From: an uncultured Flavobacteriaceae bacterium
GTDB taxonomy: Bacteria > Bacteroidota > Bacteroidia > Flavobacteriales > Flavobacteriaceae
DNA length: 64,000 nt
Assembly (NCBI GenBank): GCA_938011315.1
Contig: CALLUG010000015.1
Span: 16,818-80,817 of the forward strand
Direction of reading: 5' to 3'
Positions 1 through 9,197 of the stretch are shown one piece after another; the first letter of the stretch is position 1; every line of letters starts with the position of its first letter. A program made the position numbers and the translations under genes. The notes below the pieces were generated by a model. That model ran no database searches, was not told where the DNA came from, and worked only from the letters and a program-made list of their open reading frames with translations.

Positions 1-714
1 TACATTAAGCGGAAAATATTGTGGTGGTGGCAACAGACCTTCTGTAACTTCTTTTACAAATTCAGCCTTTGTCATATCACTACGCAGGGCGTAATTTGTT
101 TTTTTCTGCTCACCTAAAAGCCCTATGGTTTCTTTACTCAAATTCTTACCGCAAGCAGAACCAGCACCGTGAGCGGGGTACACAATAACATGATCTGCTA
201 GAGGCATTATTTTATGTCTTAAGCTATCGTACAGGATTTCTGCTAACTGTTCTTGAGTCATTGTAGTCGCTTTTTGAGACAAATCTGGTCGTCCAACATC
301 ACCCAAAAACAAAGTGTCTCCTGTAAAAATAGCATAGTCTTTATTATGTTGATCTCTCAAAAGGTACGTTGTACTTTCCATAGTGTGCCCAGGCGTATGC
401 AAGGCTACAATAGTAAGGTGTCCCAACTTAAACTCTTGTCCATCCTGCGCAATAATTGCCTCAAACGTTGTGTTGGCATTAGGGCCATATATAATTGGTG
501 CTCCTGTTTGTTTTGATAATGTTAAATGACCACTCACAAAATCGGCATGGAAGTGAGTTTCAAAAATATATTTAATTTTAGAATTCTCTGCGTTTGCTTT
601 ATCTAGGTATGAACTTACCTCTCTTAGGGGGTCTATAATAGCAACCTCACCTTCGCTCTCTATATAATAAGCACCTTGTGCTAAACAATTGGTATATATT
701 TGTTCTATATTCAT
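1..714 (-). CDS. MBL-fold hydrolase, persulfide dioxygenase/rhodanese type (3' truncated by window edge)
   Basis: The reading frame starts at the ATG at 714 and is still open at base 1, giving 238 N-terminal residues. The zinc-binding motif THFHADFVSGH lies at residues 53-63 (H54, H56, D58 as ligands), followed by the loops GHTMES and FTGDTLFLGDVGRPD and by YPAHGAGSACG. This combination is typical of the ETHE1-like persulfide dioxygenases and of the ~470-residue bacterial proteins that add rhodanese domains after the metallo-beta-lactamase domain. The missing C-terminus would decide between the two. Expected role: oxidation or transfer of sulfane sulfur in the cytoplasm. The upstream -7 box at 754-761 suggests its own promoter. 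Family call is firm, exact substrate inferred. Confidence 0.85.
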   Translation of the reverse strand, partial: MNIEQIYTNCLAQGAYYIESEGEVAIIDPLREVSSYLDKANAENSKIKYIFETHFHADFVSGHLTLSKQTGAPIIYGPNANTTFEAIIAQDGQEFKLGHLTIVALHTPGHTMESTTYLLRDQHNKDYAIFTGDTLFLGDVGRPDLSQKATTMTQEQLAEILYDSLRHKIMPLADHVIVYPAHGAGSACGKNLSKETIGLLGEQKKTNYALRSDMTKAEFVKEVTEGLLPPPQYFPLNV

Positions 715-753
715 AAATTAATATTTGCAATCCATATCAGTAAAATGTAGTAA

Positions 754-761
754 CAAAGATA
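754..761 (-). promoter_or_regulatory. Bacteroidota -7 box for the MBL-fold gene
   Basis: On the minus strand this reads TATCTTTG, an exact match to the TAnnTTTG -7 consensus of the Bacteroidota housekeeping sigma factor. It lies 40 bp upstream of the start codon. No clean TTTG -33 element is visible at the expected distance. Confidence 0.55.
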
Positions 762-822
762 TTAATCCCGTTTTATTTTAAAGAAAATATAACTTGTAAA
801 TTGTATTTATATTAACAACCAA

Positions 823-922
823 TACCAATTGTTACTTAAAAATGAGCTATAAATAATCTAGAATATAGTGTTTAGATGACATAGAAACGAATAATATCGC
901 TTATTTTGAATCGAAATTGGTA
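823..922. repeat. MITE-like inverted-repeat element, copy 1
   Basis: A 100-bp element bounded by TACCAATT at 823-830 and AATTGGTA at 915-922. The arms are imperfect inverted repeats over about 28 bp: each tip runs into a (T)AAAATRAGC core, with AAAAATGAGCTAT on the left and, on the opposite strand, CAAAATAAGCGATAT on the right. The inner motif ATTCGTTTCTAT (minus strand, about 883-895) recurs in the copies at 11807 and 53002. It has no coding capacity. With its flanks it fills most of the 306-bp gap between the MBL gene and the nucleotidyltransferase. Confidence 0.6.
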
Positions 923-1020
923 TCATTAGCGTTTTAAAAAAAAAATTAGTTGATAATATCTTTTTATTTTTTACGCTACGTTACTTCAAAATATTATTTT
1001 TACTCAAACAAAATATAATT

Positions 1021-1908
1021 ATGACTTTACTACTTATGGCTGCTGGAAGCGGTAGTCGTTACGGAAAACTAAAACAATTTGATGAACTAGGCCCTAAGGA
1101 CGAATTTTTAATGGAGTTTAGCATTTTTGACGCTATAGAAAATGGATTCAATCATATTGTAGTTATTACTAAAGCCGAAAACAAATCATTTTTAACCAAC
1201 TATCTTACTCAACGCCTACCAAAGCATGTAGCACTAGACGTTCTTGCTCAAAACATTAAGGATCTTCCCAAACAAACTAAGTTACAAACAGAGCGCATAA
1301 AACCATGGGGAACTGCACATGCAGTATGGACTGCTAGGCACGTTATAACGTCTGAATTTGTGATTATTAATGCAGACGATTATTATGGAAAACCTGCTTT
1401 TGTGGCTGCTTCTAATTTCATAAAAAATAGCACAAGCCATAATACTTACGGCATCGTAGCCTATAGCCTAAAAGACACTTTGTCTGAACATGGTGCTGTT
1501 TCTAGAGGTATTTGTACTGACGATGAAGGAAAACTAATTTCTATTGAAGAGCATACTAAAATTCAAAACACTAAAGACGGTCTTATTGTAGATCAAGATT
1601 CTGGAAAGACGCTAGACCCTAACACACTCGTTTCGATGAATTTTTGGATATGCAATGCTGCTATTTTTGATTATATAGAAACGTATTTTTCTGAGTTTTT
1701 AAAAGTCCCACAAAATTTAGAAAAAAGTGAAATTTATTTGCCTTTTGTTGCCCAAGAGATGATGAGCAATGGTTTGGTTAATATTACTATTATTCCGTCG
1801 CACAGCGACTGGTTTGGGGTAACTTATTATGACGATAAAGCCTCGGCAGTAACAACTCTAGCTGCATTAACAAAATCTAAAAAATATCCAAGCCCACTGT
1901 GGGTTTAA
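1021..1908 (+). CDS. Sugar-phosphate nucleotidyltransferase-like protein
   Basis: 295 residues of the NTP_transferase fold. The N-terminal nucleotide-binding loop AAGSGSRYGKLKQ (residues 7-19) is the signature of nucleotide-sugar pyrophosphorylases, and NADDYYG (about residues 118-124) supplies the metal-binding aspartates. PKDEFLMEFSIFDAI is common to a Bacteroidota group annotated only as nucleotidyltransferase and often found near choline-kinase-like phosphotransferases; no kinase gene is next to it here. It probably transfers an NMP to a sugar phosphate or small phosphorylated substrate, which cannot be identified from sequence. It is followed by purB 141 bp downstream, which has its own promoter. 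Confidence 0.8.
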   Translation: MTLLLMAAGSGSRYGKLKQFDELGPKDEFLMEFSIFDAIENGFNHIVVITKAENKSFLTNYLTQRLPKHVALDVLAQNIKDLPKQTKLQTERIKPWGTAHAVWTARHVITSEFVIINADDYYGKPAFVAASNFIKNSTSHNTYGIVAYSLKDTLSEHGAVSRGICTDDEGKLISIEEHTKIQNTKDGLIVDQDSGKTLDPNTLVSMNFWICNAAIFDYIETYFSEFLKVPQNLEKSEIYLPFVAQEMMSNGLVNITIIPSHSDWFGVTYYDDKASAVTTLAALTKSKKYPSPLWV

Positions 1909-2016
1909 ACTAAGCCAAATAGCATTTTACGCACAAAGTAATTAAAGTTTATTTTTTATACTAATGGTAGGCAAAAGATATCTGTTTTACAACTCTTTTT
2001 GCTCGTCTTAATTAAT

Positions 2017-2024
2017 TACCTTTG
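2017..2024 (+). promoter_or_regulatory. -7 box for purB
   Basis: TACCTTTG matches TAnnTTTG. A TTTG at 1998-2001 could be the -33 element but the 15-bp spacing is short. Transcription would start near 2031, which excludes the upstream TTG at 1999 as start codon and supports initiation at 2047/2050. Confidence 0.5.
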
Positions 2025-2049
2025 CGTCCTTAAAAATAGTGTTATTATG

Positions 2050-3393
2050 ATGTCTTTAACTGCTCTTAACGCTGTATCTCCTATAGATGGTAGATATAGA
2101 GATAAAACAAATATGCTAGCAGCATATTTTTCTGAGGAAGCTTTAATTAAATATCGTGTTTTGGTTGAGATAGAATACTTTATTTCACTATGCGAAATTC
2201 CTTTAACCCAGTTGGCGTCTTTTGATTCAAGTTTATTTGATAAGCTAAGAGAAATCTACACAAATTTTTCTACTGAAGATGCTCTAGCAATTAAGACTAT
2301 TGAGCGTGTTACAAATCATGATGTAAAGGCTGTTGAGTATTTTATAAAAGAACAGTTTGATCGTTTAAACATTTCTGAATATAAAGAATTTATTCATTTT
2401 GGATTAACGTCTCAAGACATAAATAATACCGCAATACCGCTAAGTTTAAAAGATGCTATAACACATGTTTACCTCCCCCAATACACATTAGTTATAGAAA
2501 AACTGAAAGAACTCGCTATGGAGTGGAAAGATATTTCTATGCTAGCACGTACGCACGGACAACCAGCCTCCCCTACACTATTAGGAAAAGAAATAACGGT
2601 TTTTGTTGTTCGATTGCAAGAGCAAATCAACGTATTAAACGCAATTCCAAATGCTGCAAAATTTGGCGGAGCAACAGGAAATTATAATGCACACAAGGTT
2701 GCTTACCCCAATATTGACTGGAAAGCATTTGGCACTACATTTGTACAAAATAGATTAGGCCTACACCACTCATTTCCAACAACTCAAATTGAACACTATG
2801 ACCATATGGCTGCTTTATTTGATGGGCTAAAACGTATCAATACGATCATTATCGACTTGAATCGCGATATTTGGACTTACGTTTCTATGGAATATTTTAA
2901 ACAAAAAATTAAACAAGGAGAAGTAGGTAGTTCTGCAATGCCGCATAAAGTCAATCCTATTGATTTTGAAAATAGCGAAGGAAATCTTGGCTTGGCAAAC
3001 GCCGTTTTTGAATATTTATCAAGAAAGCTCCCTGTATCACGTTTACAACGCGACTTAACAGACAGCACCGTACTACGTAACATTGGTATTCCTATAGGAC
3101 ACACCTTAATTGGTTTTAAATCGACTTTAAAAGGGCTAAACAAATTGCTCCTTAACAAACAGAAAATTGCAGAAGATTTAGAACAAAATTGGGCAGTAGT
3201 TGCAGAAGCAATTCAAACTATTTTGCGTCGTGAAGGTTACCCAAATCCTTATGAAGCACTAAAGGGGTTGACTCGAACCAACGAAGCTATTACACAAACC
3301 TCTATTGCTAGTTTTATCGATACCTTAAAAATAGATGATTGTGTTAAATCTGAACTAAAAGCAATTAGCCCTAGCAATTATACAGGAATATAG
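2050..3393 (+). CDS. purB: Adenylosuccinate lyase
   Basis: Cleaves adenylosuccinate to AMP and SAICAR to AICAR, each releasing fumarate, in purine synthesis. The fumarase/aspartase superfamily signature GSSAMPHKVNPIDFE is present, together with THGQPASPT and TSQDINNTA. From the ATG at 2050 the protein has 447 residues, the usual length, and begins MSLTALNAVSPIDGRY, as flavobacterial homologues do; the ATG at 2047 directly before it is an equally possible start. The frame stays open upstream to a TTG at 1999, but those 16 residues are unlike the family and overlap the promoter at 2017. Monocistronic by appearance. Confidence 0.96.
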   Translation: MSLTALNAVSPIDGRYRDKTNMLAAYFSEEALIKYRVLVEIEYFISLCEIPLTQLASFDSSLFDKLREIYTNFSTEDALAIKTIERVTNHDVKAVEYFIKEQFDRLNISEYKEFIHFGLTSQDINNTAIPLSLKDAITHVYLPQYTLVIEKLKELAMEWKDISMLARTHGQPASPTLLGKEITVFVVRLQEQINVLNAIPNAAKFGGATGNYNAHKVAYPNIDWKAFGTTFVQNRLGLHHSFPTTQIEHYDHMAALFDGLKRINTIIIDLNRDIWTYVSMEYFKQKIKQGEVGSSAMPHKVNPIDFENSEGNLGLANAVFEYLSRKLPVSRLQRDLTDSTVLRNIGIPIGHTLIGFKSTLKGLNKLLLNKQKIAEDLEQNWAVVAEAIQTILRREGYPNPYEALKGLTRTNEAITQTSIASFIDTLKIDDCVKSELKAISPSNYTGI

Positions 3394-3603
3394 ACTTACT
3401 AAAATCCTCTAAAAAACATATCGTTTCATATCCGTAGCAAGCGCTGTTCTTGTGTTACCTAAAGTCATTTATTAACTGTTAATGGAAATATTTTTGTAGG
3501 TAAGACTCAAGAAATGAACAATCATAATTGTTATTAGTATTTTTTGTAATACTTTGTTAAAAAAAGCAAAATATTATATCTTAGGCAACTCTAACTTAAT
3601 ATT

Positions 3604-6600
3604 ATGCCAGCACTACGTTTTTGTATTTTCGTCATTTTAATTAGCTTATGTTCTTCTTGCAACTCAAAAAGCGAGCATGACAAAACCTTTGAAAACCTTA
3701 CTGAATTTCACAAATACCAAGATTATATAACCGAAGTGTCTTCCGGAATTATTTCTGCTTACGAGCCCATACATATCATTTTACAACAACCAGTACAAGG
3801 TTGGGACACCAATCAATTGTTGGAGCGTTCTATTTTGAAAGTCTCACCAAAAATCAAAGGTAAATTAGTAGCTTTAAACAATAAAACAATTTCGTTTAAG
3901 CCTGAAACTCATTTTAAAAATGATACCGAGTATAAGTTCACATTAAACTTAAGTGCTTTAAATATTAATGTGAAAAAAGAGTTAAATCATAAATTTACTT
4001 TTAACGTAAAAACGCTTAAACAACAGTTTTCTATAAGCACCGAAAATTTACAATCTTACAACAAAAATTGGCAATACGCTAACGGTACCATTCGCACTAA
4101 CGATTTTATGGACATTTCTATAGCAAAAAACCTATTACGCGCCACACAAAACAAACAAGAGTTAAACGTCAAGTTTTTTGAAATCGATAAAAAAAGTAAG
4201 GTATTTAATTTTCGTATCGACAGCATTCAACGTTTAGAAAACGATTCTGAAATAAACTTACAATGGTCTGGAAAAACCTTTGGAATTAACACAGAAGGTA
4301 AAGATTTCTTAAACATACCTGGCAAAAATAATTTCGCAGTTACAGGAGTTACCGTAAACAATACGGACACTCAATATGTAGAGGTTCAATTTTCAGACCC
4401 TTTAAAAAAAGATCAAAATTTTGACGGTCTAATTGCTATACAAGATGCTAATACATTAAAATACACCGTTAACGGACAAACTTTAAAGGTGTACCCTAAA
4501 AAAGACCTAAAAGGGACATTGCAACTCACTGTATTTGAAGGAATAAAGAACAGTGACAATTATAAATTAAAAACAGAGTATTCAGAAAAAATTCTTTTCC
4601 AACAAGCCAAGCCCGAAGTTCGCTTACTACAAAGTGGTACAATACTTCCTAACTCTACAAATTTAAAATTAAATTTTGAAGCGATCAACTTAAAGGCTCT
4701 AGAGCTTACGATATATAAAATTTATGAAGATAATATCCTGCAATTTTTACAAAACAATACCTTATCTAGCAAACGAAACCTACAACAAGTAGGACGCCCA
4801 ATTGCCAAAAAATTAATTCGTCTTAACGAAAACGCTGCTCTAAACCTAAAACAATGGAATGCTTTTGCCATTGACTTGAATGAACTCATTACACCCAAGC
4901 CTGGTGCCATTTACCGTGTAAAGATAAGTTATAAAAAAAATTATTCTTTATACCAATGCGAAGGTGAAACAACTTCAAACCAGCTCGTAGATAGTGATTC
5001 TGATTTTGACAGTGAAATTACTGAAACTAATTATTGGAATACTAACGAAACTTACTATAATTATAACTGGAATGAACGTGATAACCCATGCTCAGATTCG
5101 TATTTTAGAAACAAAAAAATTGAAACTAATATTTTAGCTTCCAATATTGGAGTTATTGTTAAAAAAGGACAAAACAACAATTACAAAATTGTTGTTAATG
5201 ATATTACTACCACGCAGCCCATTAACAATGCTAAAGCAACTTTTTATAACTACCAACAACAAGAAATTACTTCTACAACAACAAACAACGATGGTATAGC
5301 TTCTTTTGCAAACAAAACGCCTGCATTTTTTGCAATTGTAACCTACAAAAATCAAAAAACTTATGTAAAACTAAATGACGGAAACGCATTATCAGTAAGT
5401 AAGTTTGATGTTGCTGGAGTACGACTACAAAAGGGAATTAAAGGCTATATATATGGTGAACGTGGCGTCTGGAGACCAGGCGACACACTTTTTGTATCTT
5501 TTATGCTTAATGATAATGCTAATAAGTTACCAAAAAACCATCCAGTAAATTTTGAGCTAAGAGACCCTTATGGAAAAACAGTTTATAAAGAGATTAAAAC
5601 TCAAAACATAGGTAACTTATATCCATTTATATTTAAAACTTCAAGCAAAGCCCCAACAGGAAACTGGTCAGCACAGATAAAAGTAGGTGGAGCTTCCTTT
5701 TCTAAACAATTAAAAATTGAAACCATAAAGCCCAATCGTTTAAAACTAAAAACTAGTTTTAATGATGAAATCCTAAAAACAAATACCGCAATAAAAGGAC
5801 ACTTAGAAGCACTATGGTTACACGGTGCAATAGCTAAAAATCTAAAGGCAGATATTAGTGTTCGTTTTAAGCCTACTAAAACCACTTTTAAAGCCTTTAC
5901 GGCTTATACCTTTGATGATCCCTCTCGAAAATTTGAAACTGAAGATCAAGACGTATTTTCCGGTAAACTATCTGAAACAGGAAAAGTAACATTCAACTTC
6001 GAGCCTGAATTAAAACAACAAACAGCAGGAATGCTAAAAGCCTCTTTTGTAACCAAAGTATACGAAAACGGTGGAGACTTTAGTACTGACGTTATTAATA
6101 AAGACTTTTCGCCTTACGAAACCTATATCGGACTACTCAGTCCAAAAGGCGATAAAACTCGAGGCGCACTCCTTACCGATACACAACATCGTTTTGATGT
6201 TGTGTCGGTCGATCAATATGGAAATCCAAAAGCAGCAAAAACGTTAGAAGCATATGTATATAAAGTAAACTGGCGATGGTGGTGGGATACTTCTGAAGAC
6301 AATCTCTCCTCATACAACCAAAATACGTATAAAGAAGAAGTTTTTAAAACAAAGATTACAACCAATACTAATGGTAAGGCAAGCTTTAATTTTTCTTTAA
6401 AGTACCCCGAATGGGGTCGTTATCTAGTTCGTGTTATTGACCCCAATGGAGGACATGCTACTGGAAAAACGATTTATATTGATTGGCCAGGATGGGCAGG
6501 GAAGTCTAGAAAACAAGACCCATCAGCAGCAACTATGCTCTTATTGTCTACCGATAAAAAAAGCTATAACACAGGTGAGTCCGCAACTATTAGCTTTCCG

Positions 6601-9120
6601 TCTAGCGAAGCCGGTAGAGCTTTAATTAGTGTCGAAAACGGTACTGAAGTACTAGATGCCTTCTGGGTCAATACACAACAACAAGAAACTAAATTTGAGC
6701 TACCAATTTTAAAAAGATATACGCCTAATGTATACATCCATACAACCTTATTACAGCCTCACGCATCTACAGCCAACGATTTACCAATTCGACTATATGG
6801 AGTCACGCCAATTTTAGTAGAAGACCCCAATACTCGAATTCGTCCAAAAATAAACATGCCTGATGTTTTAAAACCAGAAGAAACAATTAAGCTCACTGTA
6901 AGCGAAACAAACAACAAAGCAATGACTTACTCCATTGCTATTGTAGATGAAGGTCTTTTAGATTTAACACGTTTTTCTACGCCAGATCCATGGAATACTT
7001 TTTATGCACGCGAAGCTTTAGGTGTAAAAACTTGGGATGTGTACGATGATGTTATTGGAGCATATGGCGGGAGTATTGAACAAATTTTTAGTATTGGTGG
7101 AGATGCTCAAGCTGCTGCTGGTAAATCTAAAAAAGCCAATCGATTTAAGCCCATGGTTATCTATAAAGGCCCTTTTCAATTACAAAAAGGCGGTTCTAAA
7201 ACACATCATATCAAAGTCCCTAAATACATCGGTTCTGTACGCACTATGGTAACCGCTTCTGACATTACTAATGCCGCTTATGGAAAAGCAGAAAAAACAA
7301 CTCCAGTAAGAAAACCCTTAATGGTATTAAGTACAATTCCTAGAAAAATTACACCTGGCGAAAAAGTAACTATCCCTGTTACTGTTTTTGCTATGTCACC
7401 TAAAATAAAAAATGTAGAGGTTGCGCTTATACAAAATAAGGGGTTTAAAATTATTGGCGAAACCACACAAAAAATAGCGTTTAGCCAACCTGATGAAAAA
7501 ATGGTTTACTTCACCATTGAAATACTAGAAGGTATAAGTCGTACCGATATTGAGGTTCGTGCTCATGGAAATAGTGAAAAAGCCTCATATCATGTCCCTA
7601 TCAATATTTTTAATCCTAATCCGATAACTACTGAGGTCACTTCCGTTGTTTTAGAACCCAATAGCAGCAAAACAATACACTGGAACGCCTTTGGAATTGA
7701 AAGCAGCAACAAAGCTACTATTGAGTTCTCATCACTACCAGCTATAAATTTTGAAGGACGCTTAGAGTACCTCATCCAATACCCACATGGCTGTGTAGAA
7801 CAAACAACATCTTCAATATTTCCTCAATTATATTTATCGGATATTTTTGATCTTACTGGCGAAAAGAATACCAAAATTCAATATAATATTAATACAGGAA
7901 TTGATAAACTGAAACATTTCGTTCAGCCTGATGGAAGCATGTCTTATTGGCCTGGTGATCGAAATGCAGATGACTGGGGTACTAGCTATGCAGGGCATTT
8001 TTTGTTAGAAGCAAGTAAAAAAGGTTACGTATTACCAATAGGCTTTAAGACTGCGTGGATTAATTATCAGAAAAATGTTGCAAAAAACTGGAGAGGGAGT
8101 ACTAGTGATTTTGCACAAGCATATCGCTTATACACCTTAGCACTTGCCAATAGCCCTGATGTATCCTCTATGAATCGTTTGCGAGAAAAATCGCAACTTT
8201 CTAACAACGCAAAATTACGTTTAGCCGCTGCTTATGCTCTAATAGGTCAAAACAGTGCTAGCGAAGATTTGTTAAAAAATGCAAGTACTAATTTTCAATC
8301 AAAACTCAATGATGACTATGGCGACTACGGTTCTATAAACCGAAATAAAGCAATGGCTTTAGAAACTTTAATTCATTTAAGCAAAAAAGAAGATGCACAA
8401 AAACTAGCCATTGAACTATCCAAGGCTTTATCTTCCAAAGTGTGGATGAGTACCCAAACCACGGCCTACTGCTTAATGGCTATAGCCAAATACGCAACCT
8501 ACATAGGAGGTAAAGGCATTGACGTGCAATATCATTTAAATACTGTTAAAACAACTATAAGCACAGACAAAACAATTGCTAGTCGTGACAATCTAAAAAT
8601 TAATGCCAATAACACACTTAGCGTTAAAAACAATAAAGACAATACCATTTTTATACAAATAGCAACCAGTGGTATTCTACCTATTGGCAAGGAAAAGATA
8701 ATACAACGTAATTTAAAAGCCGTAGTCAACTACAAGTCTAAAGATGGAAAAATAATTGATGTTACTCAGTTATCTCAAGGCACCGATTTTATAGCCGAAG
8801 TCAGTATTACTAACAGCACTTCAAACAATTTGAAAAATTTAGCTCTATCAGAGATATTTCCCTCAGGATGGGAAATTGTCAATACACGTTTTACTGATTT
8901 TGGTGATTTTAAAGCCAATACCGTTAATCATACAGATATTCGTGATGATCGTGTTAACTTTTATTTTGATTTAGACGCAAAAAAGACGAAAACCATAACC
9001 CTACTGCTAAATGCTTCCTACCTAGGCAAATACTACTTACCTGGCATTCAGTGTGAGGCTATGTACGACAATGCTTATTTAATACGTAGTAAAGGCACAT
9101 GGGTTGAAGTTATTAAATAA
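3604..9120 (+). CDS. Alpha-2-macroglobulin family lipoprotein (YfhM-like)
   Basis: 1,838 residues. A lipoprotein signal ends in LCSSC with Cys19 as the likely lipidated residue, so the protein should be anchored in the periplasm or on the outer membrane. Macroglobulin-type beta domains fill the N-terminal half, and the thioester motif GCVEQ carries its reactive cysteine at residue 1397, followed by an alpha/alpha-toroid-like region (SMSYWPGDRNADDWGTSYAG). In bacteria such proteins are thought to trap attacking proteases through a bait region and thioester. The next gene, 77 bp downstream on the same strand, is pbpC. The same pairing is known in Proteobacteria (yfhM-pbpC), which supports a defence-plus-repair role at the cell wall. 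The frame is intact and the length typical. Confidence 0.93.
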   Translation: MPALRFCIFVILISLCSSCNSKSEHDKTFENLTEFHKYQDYITEVSSGIISAYEPIHIILQQPVQGWDTNQLLERSILKVSPKIKGKLVALNNKTISFKPETHFKNDTEYKFTLNLSALNINVKKELNHKFTFNVKTLKQQFSISTENLQSYNKNWQYANGTIRTNDFMDISIAKNLLRATQNKQELNVKFFEIDKKSKVFNFRIDSIQRLENDSEINLQWSGKTFGINTEGKDFLNIPGKNNFAVTGVTVNNTDTQYVEVQFSDPLKKDQNFDGLIAIQDANTLKYTVNGQTLKVYPKKDLKGTLQLTVFEGIKNSDNYKLKTEYSEKILFQQAKPEVRLLQSGTILPNSTNLKLNFEAINLKALELTIYKIYEDNILQFLQNNTLSSKRNLQQVGRPIAKKLIRLNENAALNLKQWNAFAIDLNELITPKPGAIYRVKISYKKNYSLYQCEGETTSNQLVDSDSDFDSEITETNYWNTNETYYNYNWNERDNPCSDSYFRNKKIETNILASNIGVIVKKGQNNNYKIVVNDITTTQPINNAKATFYNYQQQEITSTTTNNDGIASFANKTPAFFAIVTYKNQKTYVKLNDGNALSVSKFDVAGVRLQKGIKGYIYGERGVWRPGDTLFVSFMLNDNANKLPKNHPVNFELRDPYGKTVYKEIKTQNIGNLYPFIFKTSSKAPTGNWSAQIKVGGASFSKQLKIETIKPNRLKLKTSFNDEILKTNTAIKGHLEALWLHGAIAKNLKADISVRFKPTKTTFKAFTAYTFDDPSRKFETEDQDVFSGKLSETGKVTFNFEPELKQQTAGMLKASFVTKVYENGGDFSTDVINKDFSPYETYIGLLSPKGDKTRGALLTDTQHRFDVVSVDQYGNPKAAKTLEAYVYKVNWRWWWDTSEDNLSSYNQNTYKEEVFKTKITTNTNGKASFNFSLKYPEWGRYLVRVIDPNGGHATGKTIYIDWPGWAGKSRKQDPSAATMLLLSTDKKSYNTGESATISFPSSEAGRALISVENGTEVLDAFWVNTQQQETKFELPILKRYTPNVYIHTTLLQPHASTANDLPIRLYGVTPILVEDPNTRIRPKINMPDVLKPEETIKLTVSETNNKAMTYSIAIVDEGLLDLTRFSTPDPWNTFYAREALGVKTWDVYDDVIGAYGGSIEQIFSIGGDAQAAAGKSKKANRFKPMVIYKGPFQLQKGGSKTHHIKVPKYIGSVRTMVTASDITNAAYGKAEKTTPVRKPLMVLSTIPRKITPGEKVTIPVTVFAMSPKIKNVEVALIQNKGFKIIGETTQKIAFSQPDEKMVYFTIEILEGISRTDIEVRAHGNSEKASYHVPINIFNPNPITTEVTSVVLEPNSSKTIHWNAFGIESSNKATIEFSSLPAINFEGRLEYLIQYPHGCVEQTTSSIFPQLYLSDIFDLTGEKNTKIQYNINTGIDKLKHFVQPDGSMSYWPGDRNADDWGTSYAGHFLLEASKKGYVLPIGFKTAWINYQKNVAKNWRGSTSDFAQAYRLYTLALANSPDVSSMNRLREKSQLSNNAKLRLAAAYALIGQNSASEDLLKNASTNFQSKLNDDYGDYGSINRNKAMALETLIHLSKKEDAQKLAIELSKALSSKVWMSTQTTAYCLMAIAKYATYIGGKGIDVQYHLNTVKTTISTDKTIASRDNLKINANNTLSVKNNKDNTIFIQIATSGILPIGKEKIIQRNLKAVVNYKSKDGKIIDVTQLSQGTDFIAEVSITNSTSNNLKNLALSEIFPSGWEIVNTRFTDFGDFKANTVNHTDIRDDRVNFYFDLDAKKTKTITLLLNASYLGKYYLPGIQCEAMYDNAYLIRSKGTWVEVIK

Positions 9121-9197
9121 CTCTAGTTATTGCATTAAGTTTAAAGAAATATTATTTTGTTATTTACTCTTAACCTGTACCCCTAACCGTTATTAAA

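Noticed and set aside
1999..2049. TTG start giving a 464-residue PurB
   Set aside because: The added residues are unlike the family and the -7 box at 2017-2024 lies inside them.
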